Shown: piece after piece, positions 56,512 through 63,018 of the stretch
How positions within the stretch are numbered: position 1 is the stretch's first letter
Layout of the letters: every line of letters begins with the position of its first letter
DNA from: an uncultured Gemmatimonadota bacterium
GTDB taxonomy: Bacteria; Gemmatimonadota; Gemmatimonadetes; Gemmatimonadales; Gemmatimonadaceae
Direction of reading: 5' to 3'
Assembly (NCBI GenBank): GCA_903910555.1
Contig: CAIVZZ010000006.1
Span: forward strand, 62,001-126,000
Length of the DNA: 64,000 nucleotides
Notes under the pieces: generated by a model
Told to the model about the DNA's origin: nothing
Database searches by the model: none
What the model saw: the letters and a program-made list of their open reading frames with translations, nothing else
Program-made: the position numbers and the translations under genes

Positions 56512-56600
56512 GGTGGTACCGCCTACTTGGTGAGGGCAACGGTCTCAAAAACTTGTAATCGTGTCAGAGCGATTTGTGGGTTCGAATCCCGCTGCCACCG
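56512..56600 (+). tRNA. class II tRNA-like gene carried by the transposon (anticodon reads CAA; possibly defective)
   Basis: Acceptor stem GGTGGTA (56512-56518) with TGCCACC (56593-56599), 7 bp with one G-T; D-arm based on GCC/GGC; anticodon loop CTCAAAA (56544-56550), giving CAA; variable arm AATCG/CGATT (56557-56574, 5 bp); T-arm GTGGG-TTCGAAT-CCCGC (56576-56592). Oddities: the anticodon stem ACGGT/ACTTGT needs a bulged T, and the discriminator is G (56600), which is typical of tRNA-Ser, not the A usual for tRNA-Leu. A Leu(CAA), a Ser-charged mistranslating tRNA or a decayed copy are all possible. Confidence 0.55.
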
Positions 56601-56693
56601 TCTCCCCTTTTCTATTTTTCCTCACGGCTTTCGCCGCTTGGGTGTACTGTCATCCTATCAAGTTATAGGACTCCAGTCAACCCCGAACGTAAC

Positions 56694-56724
56694 GCGCACC
56701 TGCCTTCACGGAGTGCGCTTTTTT
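56694..56724 (+). terminator. intrinsic terminator before the transposase gene
   Basis: GCGCAC (56694-56699) and GTGCGC (56713-56718) form a 6-bp stem, then TTTTTT (56719-56724). It would end transcription from the tRNA-like gene and shield the transposase from read-through. Confidence 0.75.
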
Positions 56725-56729
56725 GGTAC

Positions 56730-56758
56730 TTGACACGGGGATTGCTATGGCATATTGT
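56730..56758 (+). promoter_or_regulatory. transposase promoter
   Basis: A consensus -35 TTGACA (56730-56735), 17-base spacer and -10 TATTGT (56753-56758). The predicted start is at or next to the transposase ATG (56764), so the message would be leaderless; no ribosome-binding site is seen. Confidence 0.75.
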
Positions 56759-56763
56759 TCAGT

Positions 56764-57612
56764 ATGAACAAACTGCCAGCAGAGAAACGCGCCGCCATCA
56801 TCCGTTGCCTTGTGGACGGGGTTTCGATCCGCGCAACGTGCCGCATCGTCGGTGTCGCCAAGGGAACCATTCTCAAGCTTCTCCCCGAAGTGGGTGAAGC
56901 CGTCCGCGAATATCAGCGGTCAGTGTTCGTCAATCTTCCCTGCACAAAACTTCAGCTCGACGAGATTTGGGGATTTGTCGCGAGCAAAGAGAAGAACACC
57001 GACCCTGAACTTCGCGGCATGGGGAAGGTTGGGGACGTGTGGACGTGGACGGCGATCTGCGCGGATACGAAGCTGATGCCGTGCTGGCACGTCGGCGCTC
57101 GCGATGCGTTCGCAGCGAAGTTGTTTCTTGACGATCTCGCGCCGCGTCTCGCGAACCGCGTTCAACTCACGACGGACGGCCACCACGCCTATCTCTCCGC
57201 TGTGGGTCGCGCGTTCGGCTATGACGTGGACTACGCGCAGATCGTGAAGGTCTACGGCGGTCAGGGGTACCCGAAGGGCCGCTACAGCCCCGCAGAGTTG
57301 TTGAGGATTGAGAAGAACGACATTATCGGCAAGCCGGACGAGAAGCACATTTCAACGTCATTCGCAGAGCGGGCAAACCTGACGATGAGAATGAATATGC
57401 GGCGCTTTACTCGCCTAACCAACGCCTTCTCAAAGAAGGTCGAGAATCATTTGCACTCGGTGAGCCTCCACATGATGCATTACAACTTTTGCAGAGCGCA
57501 CCAGACGCTGACACTGAACGCGAAGGGCATCCACACTACGCCAGCGATGGCCGCCGGAATAACCGATCACGTCTGGAAAATCGAGGAAATAATCGCCCTT
57601 CTTCCAAACTGA
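56764..57612 (+). CDS. DDE transposase, IS1/IS1595-like
   Basis: 282 residues. N-terminal helix-turn-helix (GVSIRATCRIVGVAKGTILKLL). The catalytic triad is visible: Asp66 in LQLDEIWGFV, Asp138 in LTTDGHHAYL and Glu202 in STSFAERANLT. NHLHSVSLHMMHYNFCRAHQTL is the typical C-terminal region. All three acidic residues remain, so it is probably active. RefSeq-style annotation would say IS1 family; IS1595 fits the ends of the element better. ATG 56764 is preferred to TTG 56755 because the promoter's -10 ends at 56758. The stop lies within the right inverted repeat. Confidence 0.88.
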   Translation: MNKLPAEKRAAIIRCLVDGVSIRATCRIVGVAKGTILKLLPEVGEAVREYQRSVFVNLPCTKLQLDEIWGFVASKEKNTDPELRGMGKVGDVWTWTAICADTKLMPCWHVGARDAFAAKLFLDDLAPRLANRVQLTTDGHHAYLSAVGRAFGYDVDYAQIVKVYGGQGYPKGRYSPAELLRIEKNDIIGKPDEKHISTSFAERANLTMRMNMRRFTRLTNAFSKKVENHLHSVSLHMMHYNFCRAHQTLTLNAKGIHTTPAMAAGITDHVWKIEEIIALLPN

Positions 57613-57621
57613 CCCACTACC
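57605..57621 (-). repeat. right terminal inverted repeat of the transposon (target duplication 57622-57629)
   Basis: CAAACTGACCCACTACC, the exact inverse of the left end. It overlaps the last codons and stop of the transposase gene. Confidence 0.93.
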
Positions 57622-57636
57622 GCGCACTCATAGCGG

Positions 57637-57665
57637 TTGCCCCAACCCCTTCGCCTAACTACACT
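57637..57665 (+). promoter_or_regulatory. likely efp promoter
   Basis: TTGCCC (57637-57642), 17 bases, TACACT (57660-57665); each box matches four of six consensus bases. Leader about 43 bases with AGGGA ahead of the ATG. It begins eight bases after the transposon's target duplication, so the insertion spared it. Confidence 0.5.
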
Positions 57666-57714
57666 TAAAGGCTGTCTCCGAACCCATTAATTCGCCAAAT
57701 AGGGATCCAGTACC

Positions 57715-58278
57715 ATGGCAATGCCCGCTACACAGATTCGCCGCGGAATGGTCATAGTTTTTGAAGGCCAGCCGTGCCGCGTTCTCGAGTTCCGTCACCA
57801 CACGCCGGGCAACCTGCGCGCGATGATTCAGACCAAGCTGAAAAACCTCCGGAACGGCAACAGCTTCGAGCATCGTTTCCGCGCGGCCGATACTATCGAA
57901 AAAGCGTTCATGGAGACCTCCGAGCTCGAGTTTATGTACAAAGGCGGCGAGACCTGGCATTTCATGAATACCGTGAACTTCGACCAGCTTGAAATGGACG
58001 AAGAAATGCTCGGTGACAACGCGCAGTGGATGCAGTCCGGAATGAAGATTTTGGCCGAGTATTATGACGGCCGTCCGATCGGCATCGAGCTGCCGCAGTT
58101 CCTGGTTTTGGAAGTCGTCGACACGGCGCCAGTCATGAAAACGGCGACGAAGACCGCGAGCAGCAAGCCCGCGACGCTGGACAATGGCGTGGTGATCAAC
58201 GTGCCGGAATTCGTCGCGAGTGGGGAGAAGGTTCGCGTGAATCCGAACACGGGCGAGTATATGGATCGGGCGAAGTAA
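57715..58278 (+). CDS. efp: translation elongation factor P
   Basis: 187 residues with the three EF-P domains: KOW-like N-domain (TQIRRGMVIVFEGQPCRVLEFRHHTPGNLRAMIQ), OB domain (FMYKGGETWHFMNTVNFDQLEM ... GDNAQWMQSGMKILAEYYDGRPIGIELP) and the C-terminal domain with KPATLDNGVVINVPEFVASGEKVRVNPNTGEY. EF-P helps ribosomes pass consecutive prolines. The tip residue that is lysine in PGKGQ of E. coli is Asn33 here (PGNLR), so it cannot be beta-lysylated or hydroxylated in the usual way; no epmA-type gene lies nearby. The ATG at 57721 is an alternative start. Confidence 0.93.
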   Translation: MAMPATQIRRGMVIVFEGQPCRVLEFRHHTPGNLRAMIQTKLKNLRNGNSFEHRFRAADTIEKAFMETSELEFMYKGGETWHFMNTVNFDQLEMDEEMLGDNAQWMQSGMKILAEYYDGRPIGIELPQFLVLEVVDTAPVMKTATKTASSKPATLDNGVVINVPEFVASGEKVRVNPNTGEYMDRAK

Positions 58279-58344
58279 GCGGCGGCTGCGTCACTTCTGA
58301 TTCTTCAGTCCTGTCGCTAGTTTTCGGCCTCGTAGTTTGTTGTG

Positions 58345-58418
58345 GTGATTGTAGCTCAACTGGTTAGAGCACCGGTCTGTGGCACCGGGGGTTGCGGGTT
58401 CAAGTCCCGTCAGTCACC
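58345..58418 (+). tRNA. tRNA-His (anticodon GTG)
   Basis: Acceptor GTGATTG (58345-58351) with CAGTCAC (58411-58417); anticodon loop CTGTGGC gives GTG; T-loop TTCAAGT. The base before it (58344) is G, the encoded G-1 that HisRS needs, opposite C73 (58418). First of a seven-tRNA cluster; no CCA encoded. Confidence 0.95.
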
Positions 58419-58433
58419 CTGCGGTATTGGAGT

Positions 58434-58506
58434 AGGTCCGTAGCTCAATTGGTAGAGCACCGGTCTCCAAAACCGGCGGTTGGGGGTTCGATTCCCTCCG
58501 GGCCTG
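58434..58506 (+). tRNA. tRNA-Trp (anticodon CCA)
   Basis: Acceptor AGGTCCG with CGGGCCT (7 bp), anticodon loop CTCCAAA giving CCA, T-arm GGGGG-TTCGATT-CCCTC, discriminator G as normal for tRNA-Trp. CCA end not encoded. It lies 15 bases after tRNA-His. Confidence 0.95.
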
Positions 58507-58511
58507 TTTGA

Positions 58512-58544
58512 AGACGGCAGTCGGCGGACAGCAGACGGCAGTCG
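58512..58544 (+). repeat. short direct repeat between tRNA-Trp and tRNA-Glu
   Basis: AGACGGCAGTCG occurs at 58512-58523 and 58533-58544, a 21-base period. The following ~65 bases up to the tRNA-Glu hold nothing recognisable. Confidence 0.6.
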
Positions 58545-58609
58545 TTGCAGGGCAGGTGTTGGACCCGCTTTCCTCTTCCGCATTCTGCATCATTTGTTGG
58601 AGCGAAGCG

Positions 58610-58680
58610 GCGGTATCGTCTAGGGGACTAGGACACGGCCCTCTCAAGGCTGGAACACGGGTTCGAATCCCGTTACCGCT
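58610..58680 (+). tRNA. tRNA-Glu (anticodon CTC)
   Basis: Acceptor GCGGTAT/TTACCGC with a T-T at the last pair; anticodon loop CTCTCAA gives CTC (reads GAG); T-loop TTCGAAT in a GGG/CCC-type stem. The D-arm has CGTCTAGGGGACTAGGAC, typical of tRNA-Glu. Confidence 0.92.
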
Positions 58681-58698
58681 ATGTGTTGGGAGACGATG

Positions 58699-58768
58699 GC
58701 TCCATCGTCTATCGGTTAGGACGGGACCCTTTCAAGGTCCAGAGACGGGTTCGACTCCCGTTGGAGCT
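58699..58768 (+). tRNA. tRNA-Glu (anticodon TTC)
   Basis: Acceptor GCTCCAT/TTGGAGC with the same T-T at the seventh pair as its neighbour; anticodon loop CTTTCAA gives TTC (reads GAA); T-loop TTCGACT. With the CTC tRNA this covers both Glu codons. Confidence 0.92.
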
Positions 58769-58804
58769 ATTCAGCGGTAAATGCGGGATGCGGGATGTTT
58801 TTTA

Positions 58805-58879
58805 GGGGGCGTAGCTCAGTTTGGTTAGAGCACTCGACTGTCACTCGAGAGGTCGCGGGTTCGAGCCCCGTCGCTCCCG
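58805..58879 (+). tRNA. tRNA-Asp (anticodon GTC)
   Basis: Acceptor GGGGGCG (58805-58811) with CGCTCCC (58872-58878), anticodon loop CTGTCAC giving GTC, T-arm GCGGG-TTCGAGC-CCCGT, discriminator G as expected for Asp. Confidence 0.95.
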
Positions 58880-58938
58880 TTGCATATGTGATCTGGTTGT
58901 AGTCGGAGTATCGCAGCAAAAAAACTGATGATCGAATT

Positions 58939-59020
58939 GCCTTGGTGGTGAAACTGGTAGACACGCCATCTTGAGGGGGTGGTGCCGCAAGGCGTCTCGG
59001 TTCGAATCCGAGCCAGGGCA
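58939..59020 (+). tRNA. tRNA-Leu (anticodon GAG)
   Basis: Class II tRNA of 82 bases: acceptor GCCTTGG with CCAGGGC, D-loop AAACTGGTAGA, anticodon loop CTTGAGG giving GAG, extended variable arm (TGCCGCAAGGC), T-arm with TTCGAAT, discriminator A as normal for Leu. Useful for comparison with the transposon's tRNA-like gene. Confidence 0.95.
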
Positions 59021-59030
59021 TTCGTTGGTC

Positions 59031-59102
59031 GCCACAGTAGCTCAGTGGTAGAGCACTCGATTCGTAATCGAGCGGTCGTCGGTTCAATCCCGACCTGTGG
59101 CT
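59031..59102 (+). tRNA. tRNA-Thr (anticodon CGT)
   Basis: Acceptor GCCACAG with CTGTGGC, anticodon loop TTCGTAA giving CGT (reads ACG), T-loop TTCAATC. Last gene of the tRNA cluster, 67 bases before the PAS-like gene. Confidence 0.94.
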
Positions 59103-59138
59103 CTCGCTTGTGTGTCATGTCCGCCCGAGCGATTGCGC

Positions 59139-59144
59139 TATAGT
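59139..59144 (+). promoter_or_regulatory. -10 box before the PAS-like gene
   Basis: TATAGT at 59139-59144 (five of six consensus bases), about 25 bases before the GTG start, which has AAGGAG at good spacing. No clear -35. Confidence 0.4.
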
Positions 59145-59169
59145 TCGTGCATCAACGTGAAGGAGTCGC

Positions 59170-59778
59170 GTGCACGAACCAATTGCACTTTCGTATTCGA
59201 TCGATGCGGCCGATACGATCGAGGCCGTGAGCGAAAGCTGGACTCGATTTGCCACGGCGAACGGCGGGGAGAGCGTTTTGCCGTCGAAAGTCGTCGGGTC
59301 GCCACTGTGGCGCTGGATTTCCGACGCGAGCACGCGCGAGGTCTACAAAGCGCTGCTGAAGAACGTGCGCAGTGGCGCACCACTCGTGAGGTTCCGTTTC
59401 CGCTGCGATGCGCCGCGCGAACGCCGCCTTCTCGAAATGCACATCGCAGCGAACCCCGGCAACAGCGTCGATTTCGAAACGCGTCTCGTGCTGAGCCAGC
59501 CACGGGACAACGTTCGCCTGATTGCGGCCGACGCGCCGCGAACCGAAGCACTGATTTCCGTCTGTGGATGGTGCATGCGCGTGCACGTCTCGCAGGGACG
59601 ATGGGTCGACGTCGATCGCGCCGTGGTGATGCTCGAGCTCTTCGAGGCTGAGCGACTTCCGGCGATCACGCACGGGATGTGCCCGTCATGCTACGACACG
59701 ATGATGGCCGCCTTGGACGACGAAGACCTCATCGCGTCGGGCAGCGTTACCGTCGGCGGCCTTCCAATCGGTTCATAG
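59170..59778 (+). CDS. PAS-like sensor protein with a CxxC...HGxCxxC metal-binding tail
   Basis: 202 residues. The first ~125 residues look like a single PAS domain (SYSIDAADTIEAVSESWTRFATANGG, VLPSKVVGSPLWRWISDASTREVYKALLKNVRSG). Next comes VCGWCMRVHVSQGRWVDVDRAVVMLELFEAERLPAITHGMCPSC, whose Cys-x-x-Cys and HGxCPxC pairs would bind zinc or another metal. This tail is known from PAS and GAF sensor proteins (CSWCxR ... THGxCPxC). No effector domain follows, so it may signal by protein contact. GTG start with a strong AAGGAG. Confidence 0.72.
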   Translation: MHEPIALSYSIDAADTIEAVSESWTRFATANGGESVLPSKVVGSPLWRWISDASTREVYKALLKNVRSGAPLVRFRFRCDAPRERRLLEMHIAANPGNSVDFETRLVLSQPRDNVRLIAADAPRTEALISVCGWCMRVHVSQGRWVDVDRAVVMLELFEAERLPAITHGMCPSCYDTMMAALDDEDLIASGSVTVGGLPIGS

Positions 59779-59807
59779 CGCCGCCACCCGAGGCGCAGTC
59801 GCGCGCT

Positions 59808-61274
59808 TTACCGCGTCCAAATCACAATCGATCCGCACCCCGTCGACGAAAACTTGTCGTACTGCGCGGGAACCTCGCCGGGCGTCGTGTACACCTCGAT
59901 CCCCTTGACCATCTCGGGCCGCACGGAATCGCTGAGATCGGTGTACGGATATTTGCCGCCAGGACCGGCCGTGGTCACATGAAACGGCGCGCCGTCAACC
60001 CAGAAATTCGGGACGCAAAAATCGGTCGTCAAATTCATGCTGCCGAGCATCTGCGGTAGCGGATACCCCTTCGTGCCATAGGCGATGTGCATCCCTCTCA
60101 CCGTAGAGAGCACGCCAATCAGATCCGAATAATTGTGCTTCGCCAAATCTTTCGCCGTCAGAAAACTTCCCAGCCCATGCGCCTGCCGCGTGGCAAATCC
60201 GTCGGCCAGCATCGGCGAGAGCTGTGCGGCGCGCTCCTCAACCGAGACCGCCTTGAGTTGCTGCGCCTGCTTCGTGACGCCGACCGTCGTATCGCGAGTC
60301 CCGTGTGTCGGGAAATCCATCGAGAAGGTCACCGGCATCATGCCGATCGACTTCACTTCGATCGCGCGCGTACCCGCGGGGATCTGCTCCACGCGAAACG
60401 CACCCGCCGCGTCGCTCCGCGCTGATCGCTCCGTGCCGATCACGCTCACCACCGCATCCTTCAGCGGCTTGCCGTCCGCGCCGCGCACCACTCCGTGCAG
60501 CGTTGCAGTGCCCGGCCCGTACGCAGCGAACGCAATAGAATCCCCATGCGTCGCAGCGAGCGGCATCTCTCGCGCCGCATCATCTTTTCTGCTGACCGCA
60601 AAATCGACGCGCGTGAAGATGCGTCCATGCATGTCCAGCGGCGACGGGCCCACGACAATCCCCGCCAGTTCGGTGCGAACCTCCAGCGCCACGTTCGTCG
60701 GGATTCCGCAGAGCAGATAAATCCCGCCCGCACCCGACTTCGTAGCCGCGTGCATTCGCGACGGAACCGCGCGCCCGCCGCTGATCACATACTCGGCCCA
60801 CTCCGTGCTCACCGCCGCATTCGCCAGCGCCGATTGATCGTCGACGTCGCGCACACGCCCGATCACCATCCCGGTCGACGTATCGTGCACGGCCGGACAT
60901 AGTCGCGCGTACATAGTCGTCGCACTTGGGACAGCGAGAACCACCGACGCGGCCGCGCCCGCGGCAACGTTCGCCGTCGCAATGGGACCCTGCAGGTCAA
61001 GCGAGTCGAGAACGTCGTGCGTGAAGCCGATCGAATACTTGCCCGGTGCAACGCTATCGAAGCTGAACCGGCCCTTTTCGTCCGTCGTCGCGTAGCGTGA
61101 CGGCTCGATCAAAACGACAGTCGCGTTCGCCAGCGGTCCATGCGTGCGCAGCGAGTCGTATACGACTCCGGAAATTCGTCCCTGTGCGCCGGCGCGCGAT
61201 GCGAACAGCGCGGCCGCGACGAATATGAGCGTGCGTAGTGCTCTCAGGATGCCTCCAAATAGGTCGTTTTTCAC
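59808..61274 (-). CDS. exported carboxypeptidase-regulatory-like protein with TonB plug domain but no barrel
   Basis: 488 residues with signal peptide (about 1-30, ending AGAQ). Three carboxypeptidase-regulatory-like domains: RISGVVYDSLRTHGPLANATVVLIEPSRYATTDEKGRFSF (about 33-110), a middle one with IGRVRDVDDQSALANAAVSTEW, and TLHGVVRGADGKPLKDAVVSVIGTERSARSDAAGAFRVEQI (about 260-330). The C-terminal ~110 residues resemble the plug of a TonB-dependent receptor (HNYSDLIGVLSTVRGMHIAYG, EVYTTPGEVPAQY), but the frame stops there and no barrel follows. Such plug-only proteins are frequent in Gemmatimonadota; they may serve as adaptor lids. No sign of a frameshift. Confidence 0.75.
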   Translation of the reverse strand: MKNDLFGGILRALRTLIFVAAALFASRAGAQGRISGVVYDSLRTHGPLANATVVLIEPSRYATTDEKGRFSFDSVAPGKYSIGFTHDVLDSLDLQGPIATANVAAGAAASVVLAVPSATTMYARLCPAVHDTSTGMVIGRVRDVDDQSALANAAVSTEWAEYVISGGRAVPSRMHAATKSGAGGIYLLCGIPTNVALEVRTELAGIVVGPSPLDMHGRIFTRVDFAVSRKDDAAREMPLAATHGDSIAFAAYGPGTATLHGVVRGADGKPLKDAVVSVIGTERSARSDAAGAFRVEQIPAGTRAIEVKSIGMMPVTFSMDFPTHGTRDTTVGVTKQAQQLKAVSVEERAAQLSPMLADGFATRQAHGLGSFLTAKDLAKHNYSDLIGVLSTVRGMHIAYGTKGYPLPQMLGSMNLTTDFCVPNFWVDGAPFHVTTAGPGGKYPYTDLSDSVRPEMVKGIEVYTTPGEVPAQYDKFSSTGCGSIVIWTR

Positions 61275-61454
61275 TGGGCAAGCGTAGCCGTTCGGAAATC
61301 GGCTCGCAAGCGAAATCTGAGCGCTACAGAGGCGTAAAAGTGTCGGGCGATTTGTATCGACGCTGTAAGGCGTAGTCCTAACGGACGATGGTGACGCGGG
61401 AGCTCTGGTGTAATCCTATCAGAGTTCATCGCGGGCTCATCAAGCGGAGGGACA

Positions 61455-61946
61455 GTGTCGAAGAAGACCAAGGCAAACGAGGGAAGTTCATCCGGCGGCG
61501 GCGAACGCATCAGTCGCGAACGTCTGATCGAGCTGCTTAATGAAGATCTCGCCCGCGAATACCAGGCGATCATCGCGTACATCGTCTACTCGCAGGTCAT
61601 CAAGGGCGCCGAGTTCATGTCGATCGCCGCCGAACTCGAAAAGCACGCCGGCGAGGAGCTCGAGCACGCGATCACCATCGCAAATCAAATCGACTACCTC
61701 GGCGGCGATCCCACCGTCGTGCCCAATAAGGTCAAGACCTCGAGCAAGGCGCGAGACATGCTCCGCTTCGACCTCGAAAACGAAACGACCACCATTCGCG
61801 CCTATCGCGATCGCGTTCGCCAGTGCGAAGCGCTCGGCGAGTTCGCGATGGCCGAACATATCCGTGCGATCCTCATGCAGGAGCAGGAACATCAAATCGA
61901 TCTCGCCACAGCGCTCGGCGAAGATGCACCGGACATGACATCATGA
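61455..61946 (+). CDS. ferritin-like/bacterioferritin-type protein
   Basis: 163 residues, a four-helix-bundle ferritin-like domain after a Gly/Ser-rich tail: ERLIELLNEDLAREYQAIIAYIVYSQVIKG (helix A), ELEKHAGEELEHAITIANQIDYLGG (helix B), LRFDLENETTTIRAYRDRVRQCEALGEF (helix C) and AEHIRAILMQEQEHQIDLATAL (helix D). The ferroxidase-type residues are present (EYQ, EELEH, ENE, EQEH). It may oxidise and store iron or resist oxidative stress. GTG start with GGAGGGA upstream. Its stop is overlapped by the shortened paralogue (ATGA). Confidence 0.85.
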   Translation: MSKKTKANEGSSSGGGERISRERLIELLNEDLAREYQAIIAYIVYSQVIKGAEFMSIAAELEKHAGEELEHAITIANQIDYLGGDPTVVPNKVKTSSKARDMLRFDLENETTTIRAYRDRVRQCEALGEFAMAEHIRAILMQEQEHQIDLATALGEDAPDMTS

Positions 61947-62206
61947 GCGCTCCAGCCGCCACCTTGCCGCTCGATCATGAGAGGGCAGACAATCGCGTGA
62001 ATCGCGCGCGCCTCATGGCGCTGCTCGAAGACGATGCGACGCGCGAATATCAGGCAATCCTTCGCCTCGTGCGCGAACGCCAATGTAATTCGCTCGGAGA
62101 TTTCGCGATTGCCGAGCATCTGCGTTCAGTGCTCGCCCAGCCTGCAGGGGCCGAAAGGATCGATGCGGTCGCGCGCATATTGCGCGCCGCTGAGGCCGCC
62201 CCGTGA
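61943..62206 (+). CDS. internally deleted ferritin-like paralogue
   Basis: 87 residues from ATG 61943. The start NRARLMALLEDDATREYQAILRLVRERQ matches helix A of the upstream ferritin. It then jumps to NSLGDFAIAEHLRSVLAQPAGAERIDAVARIL, matching the end of helix C and helix D. Helices B and C are essentially missing, with the EELEH and C-terminal EQEH ligands, so no complete diiron site remains. It could be a two-helix protein, a regulator of the full-length copy, or a decaying duplicate kept in frame. Both neighbours overlap it by four bases, so it is still translationally coupled. Confidence 0.7.
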   Translation: MSAPAATLPLDHERADNRVNRARLMALLEDDATREYQAILRLVRERQCNSLGDFAIAEHLRSVLAQPAGAERIDAVARILRAAEAAP

Positions 62207-63018
62207 CAGGCGCCGCGCGAATGGGTTGGGCCGCGCTGACTGCAGTCGCATTCGGCACCGGCGCGATGTCGAACATGCGCGAGTCGCGCATTCCGATGCC
62301 CATGCCCGGCGGCGTACCTGTTCGCTACACCGAAGGCACGGTGCACGGATTCCTCGTGCTGACAACCGACGCCGGCGACGTGCTCGCGCATGGCGATCTT
62401 CTTCAGGTCGTGTCGAACGAAGGGATCGCTTCGCGAATGGTTTTTCGTTTTCCCGACGGATCGGTGTTCGACGAGTCCGCGACGTTCACTCAACAGGGCG
62501 TGTTCGCGCTGAAGTCATATCATCTCGTGCAGAGCGGCCCCGCGTTCACTGATGATCTGGACGCGAGGCTTTCGCATTCCGGCGCGTACTCCGTCACGAC
62601 GAAATCGCACAAAGATGGCAGCGACCACGTGTACGACGGCACGATCGCAATGCACGGCGATGTTTACAACGGGATGGTCCCCGTCATCGTGAAGAATGTC
62701 TCGACGCGGGAGAACACGAGCGTGCATTTGGTCGCGTTCATGCCAGAACCGCGGATGATCACGCTTGAGCTCGCGCCGGCTTCAGTCACAGAGAAGGTTC
62801 ACGTCGGCGGCCATCAGGAAACAGCGGTGAACTTCGCCTTGAAACCGCAGCTCGGCTTTTTTCTTCACATCGCCGCAAAACTCACCGGCAAAATGCCGCC
62901 CGACAGTCACATGTGGGTCGTTACCGACGACGTCCCGGCATTCGCCCGCTCAGAAGGTCCGTTGTACACCGGCCCGGTGCGGCGGATCGCGTTGGCGAGT
63001 CCGTCAACCACGCACTAA
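62203..63018 (+). CDS. exported protein of unknown function, coupled to the ferritin pair
   Basis: 271 residues; no family assigned. A hydrophobic segment near the N-terminus (MGWAALTAVAFGTGAMS) is a possible signal peptide. The rest is beta-rich (VRYTEGTVHGFLVLTTDAGDVLAHGDLLQVVSNEGIASRMVFRFPDGSVFDESATFTQQGVFALKSYHLV, PVIVKNVSTRENTSVHLVAFMPEPRMI), resembling DUF3108-like or lipocalin-like periplasmic proteins. Start GTG overlaps the mini-ferritin stop (GTGA). Co-expression with the ferritins suggests metal or oxidative stress handling, but only by context. It ends one base before the stop of the convergent efflux gene. Confidence 0.6.
   Translation: MTGAARMGWAALTAVAFGTGAMSNMRESRIPMPMPGGVPVRYTEGTVHGFLVLTTDAGDVLAHGDLLQVVSNEGIASRMVFRFPDGSVFDESATFTQQGVFALKSYHLVQSGPAFTDDLDARLSHSGAYSVTTKSHKDGSDHVYDGTIAMHGDVYNGMVPVIVKNVSTRENTSVHLVAFMPEPRMITLELAPASVTEKVHVGGHQETAVNFALKPQLGFFLHIAAKLTGKMPPDSHMWVVTDDVPAFARSEGPLYTGPVRRIALASPSTTH

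Larger units (their letters stand above)
55407..57621 (+). mobile_element. IS1/IS1595-like transposon with passenger genes and a tRNA-like gene
   Basis: A 2215-bp element bounded by perfect 17-bp inverted repeats and flanked by the direct repeat GCGCACTC (55399-55406 and 57622-57629), a clean 8-bp target duplication. It carries a DDE transposase (56764-57612), three small genes (55472-55684, 55694-55945, 55996-56445), a terminator, a class II tRNA-like sequence (56512-56600) and a second terminator. Eight-base duplication, GG-ended repeats and passenger genes are known from the IS1595 family. The intact duplication shows recent, single insertion between the tricorn gene and efp. Confidence 0.9.
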
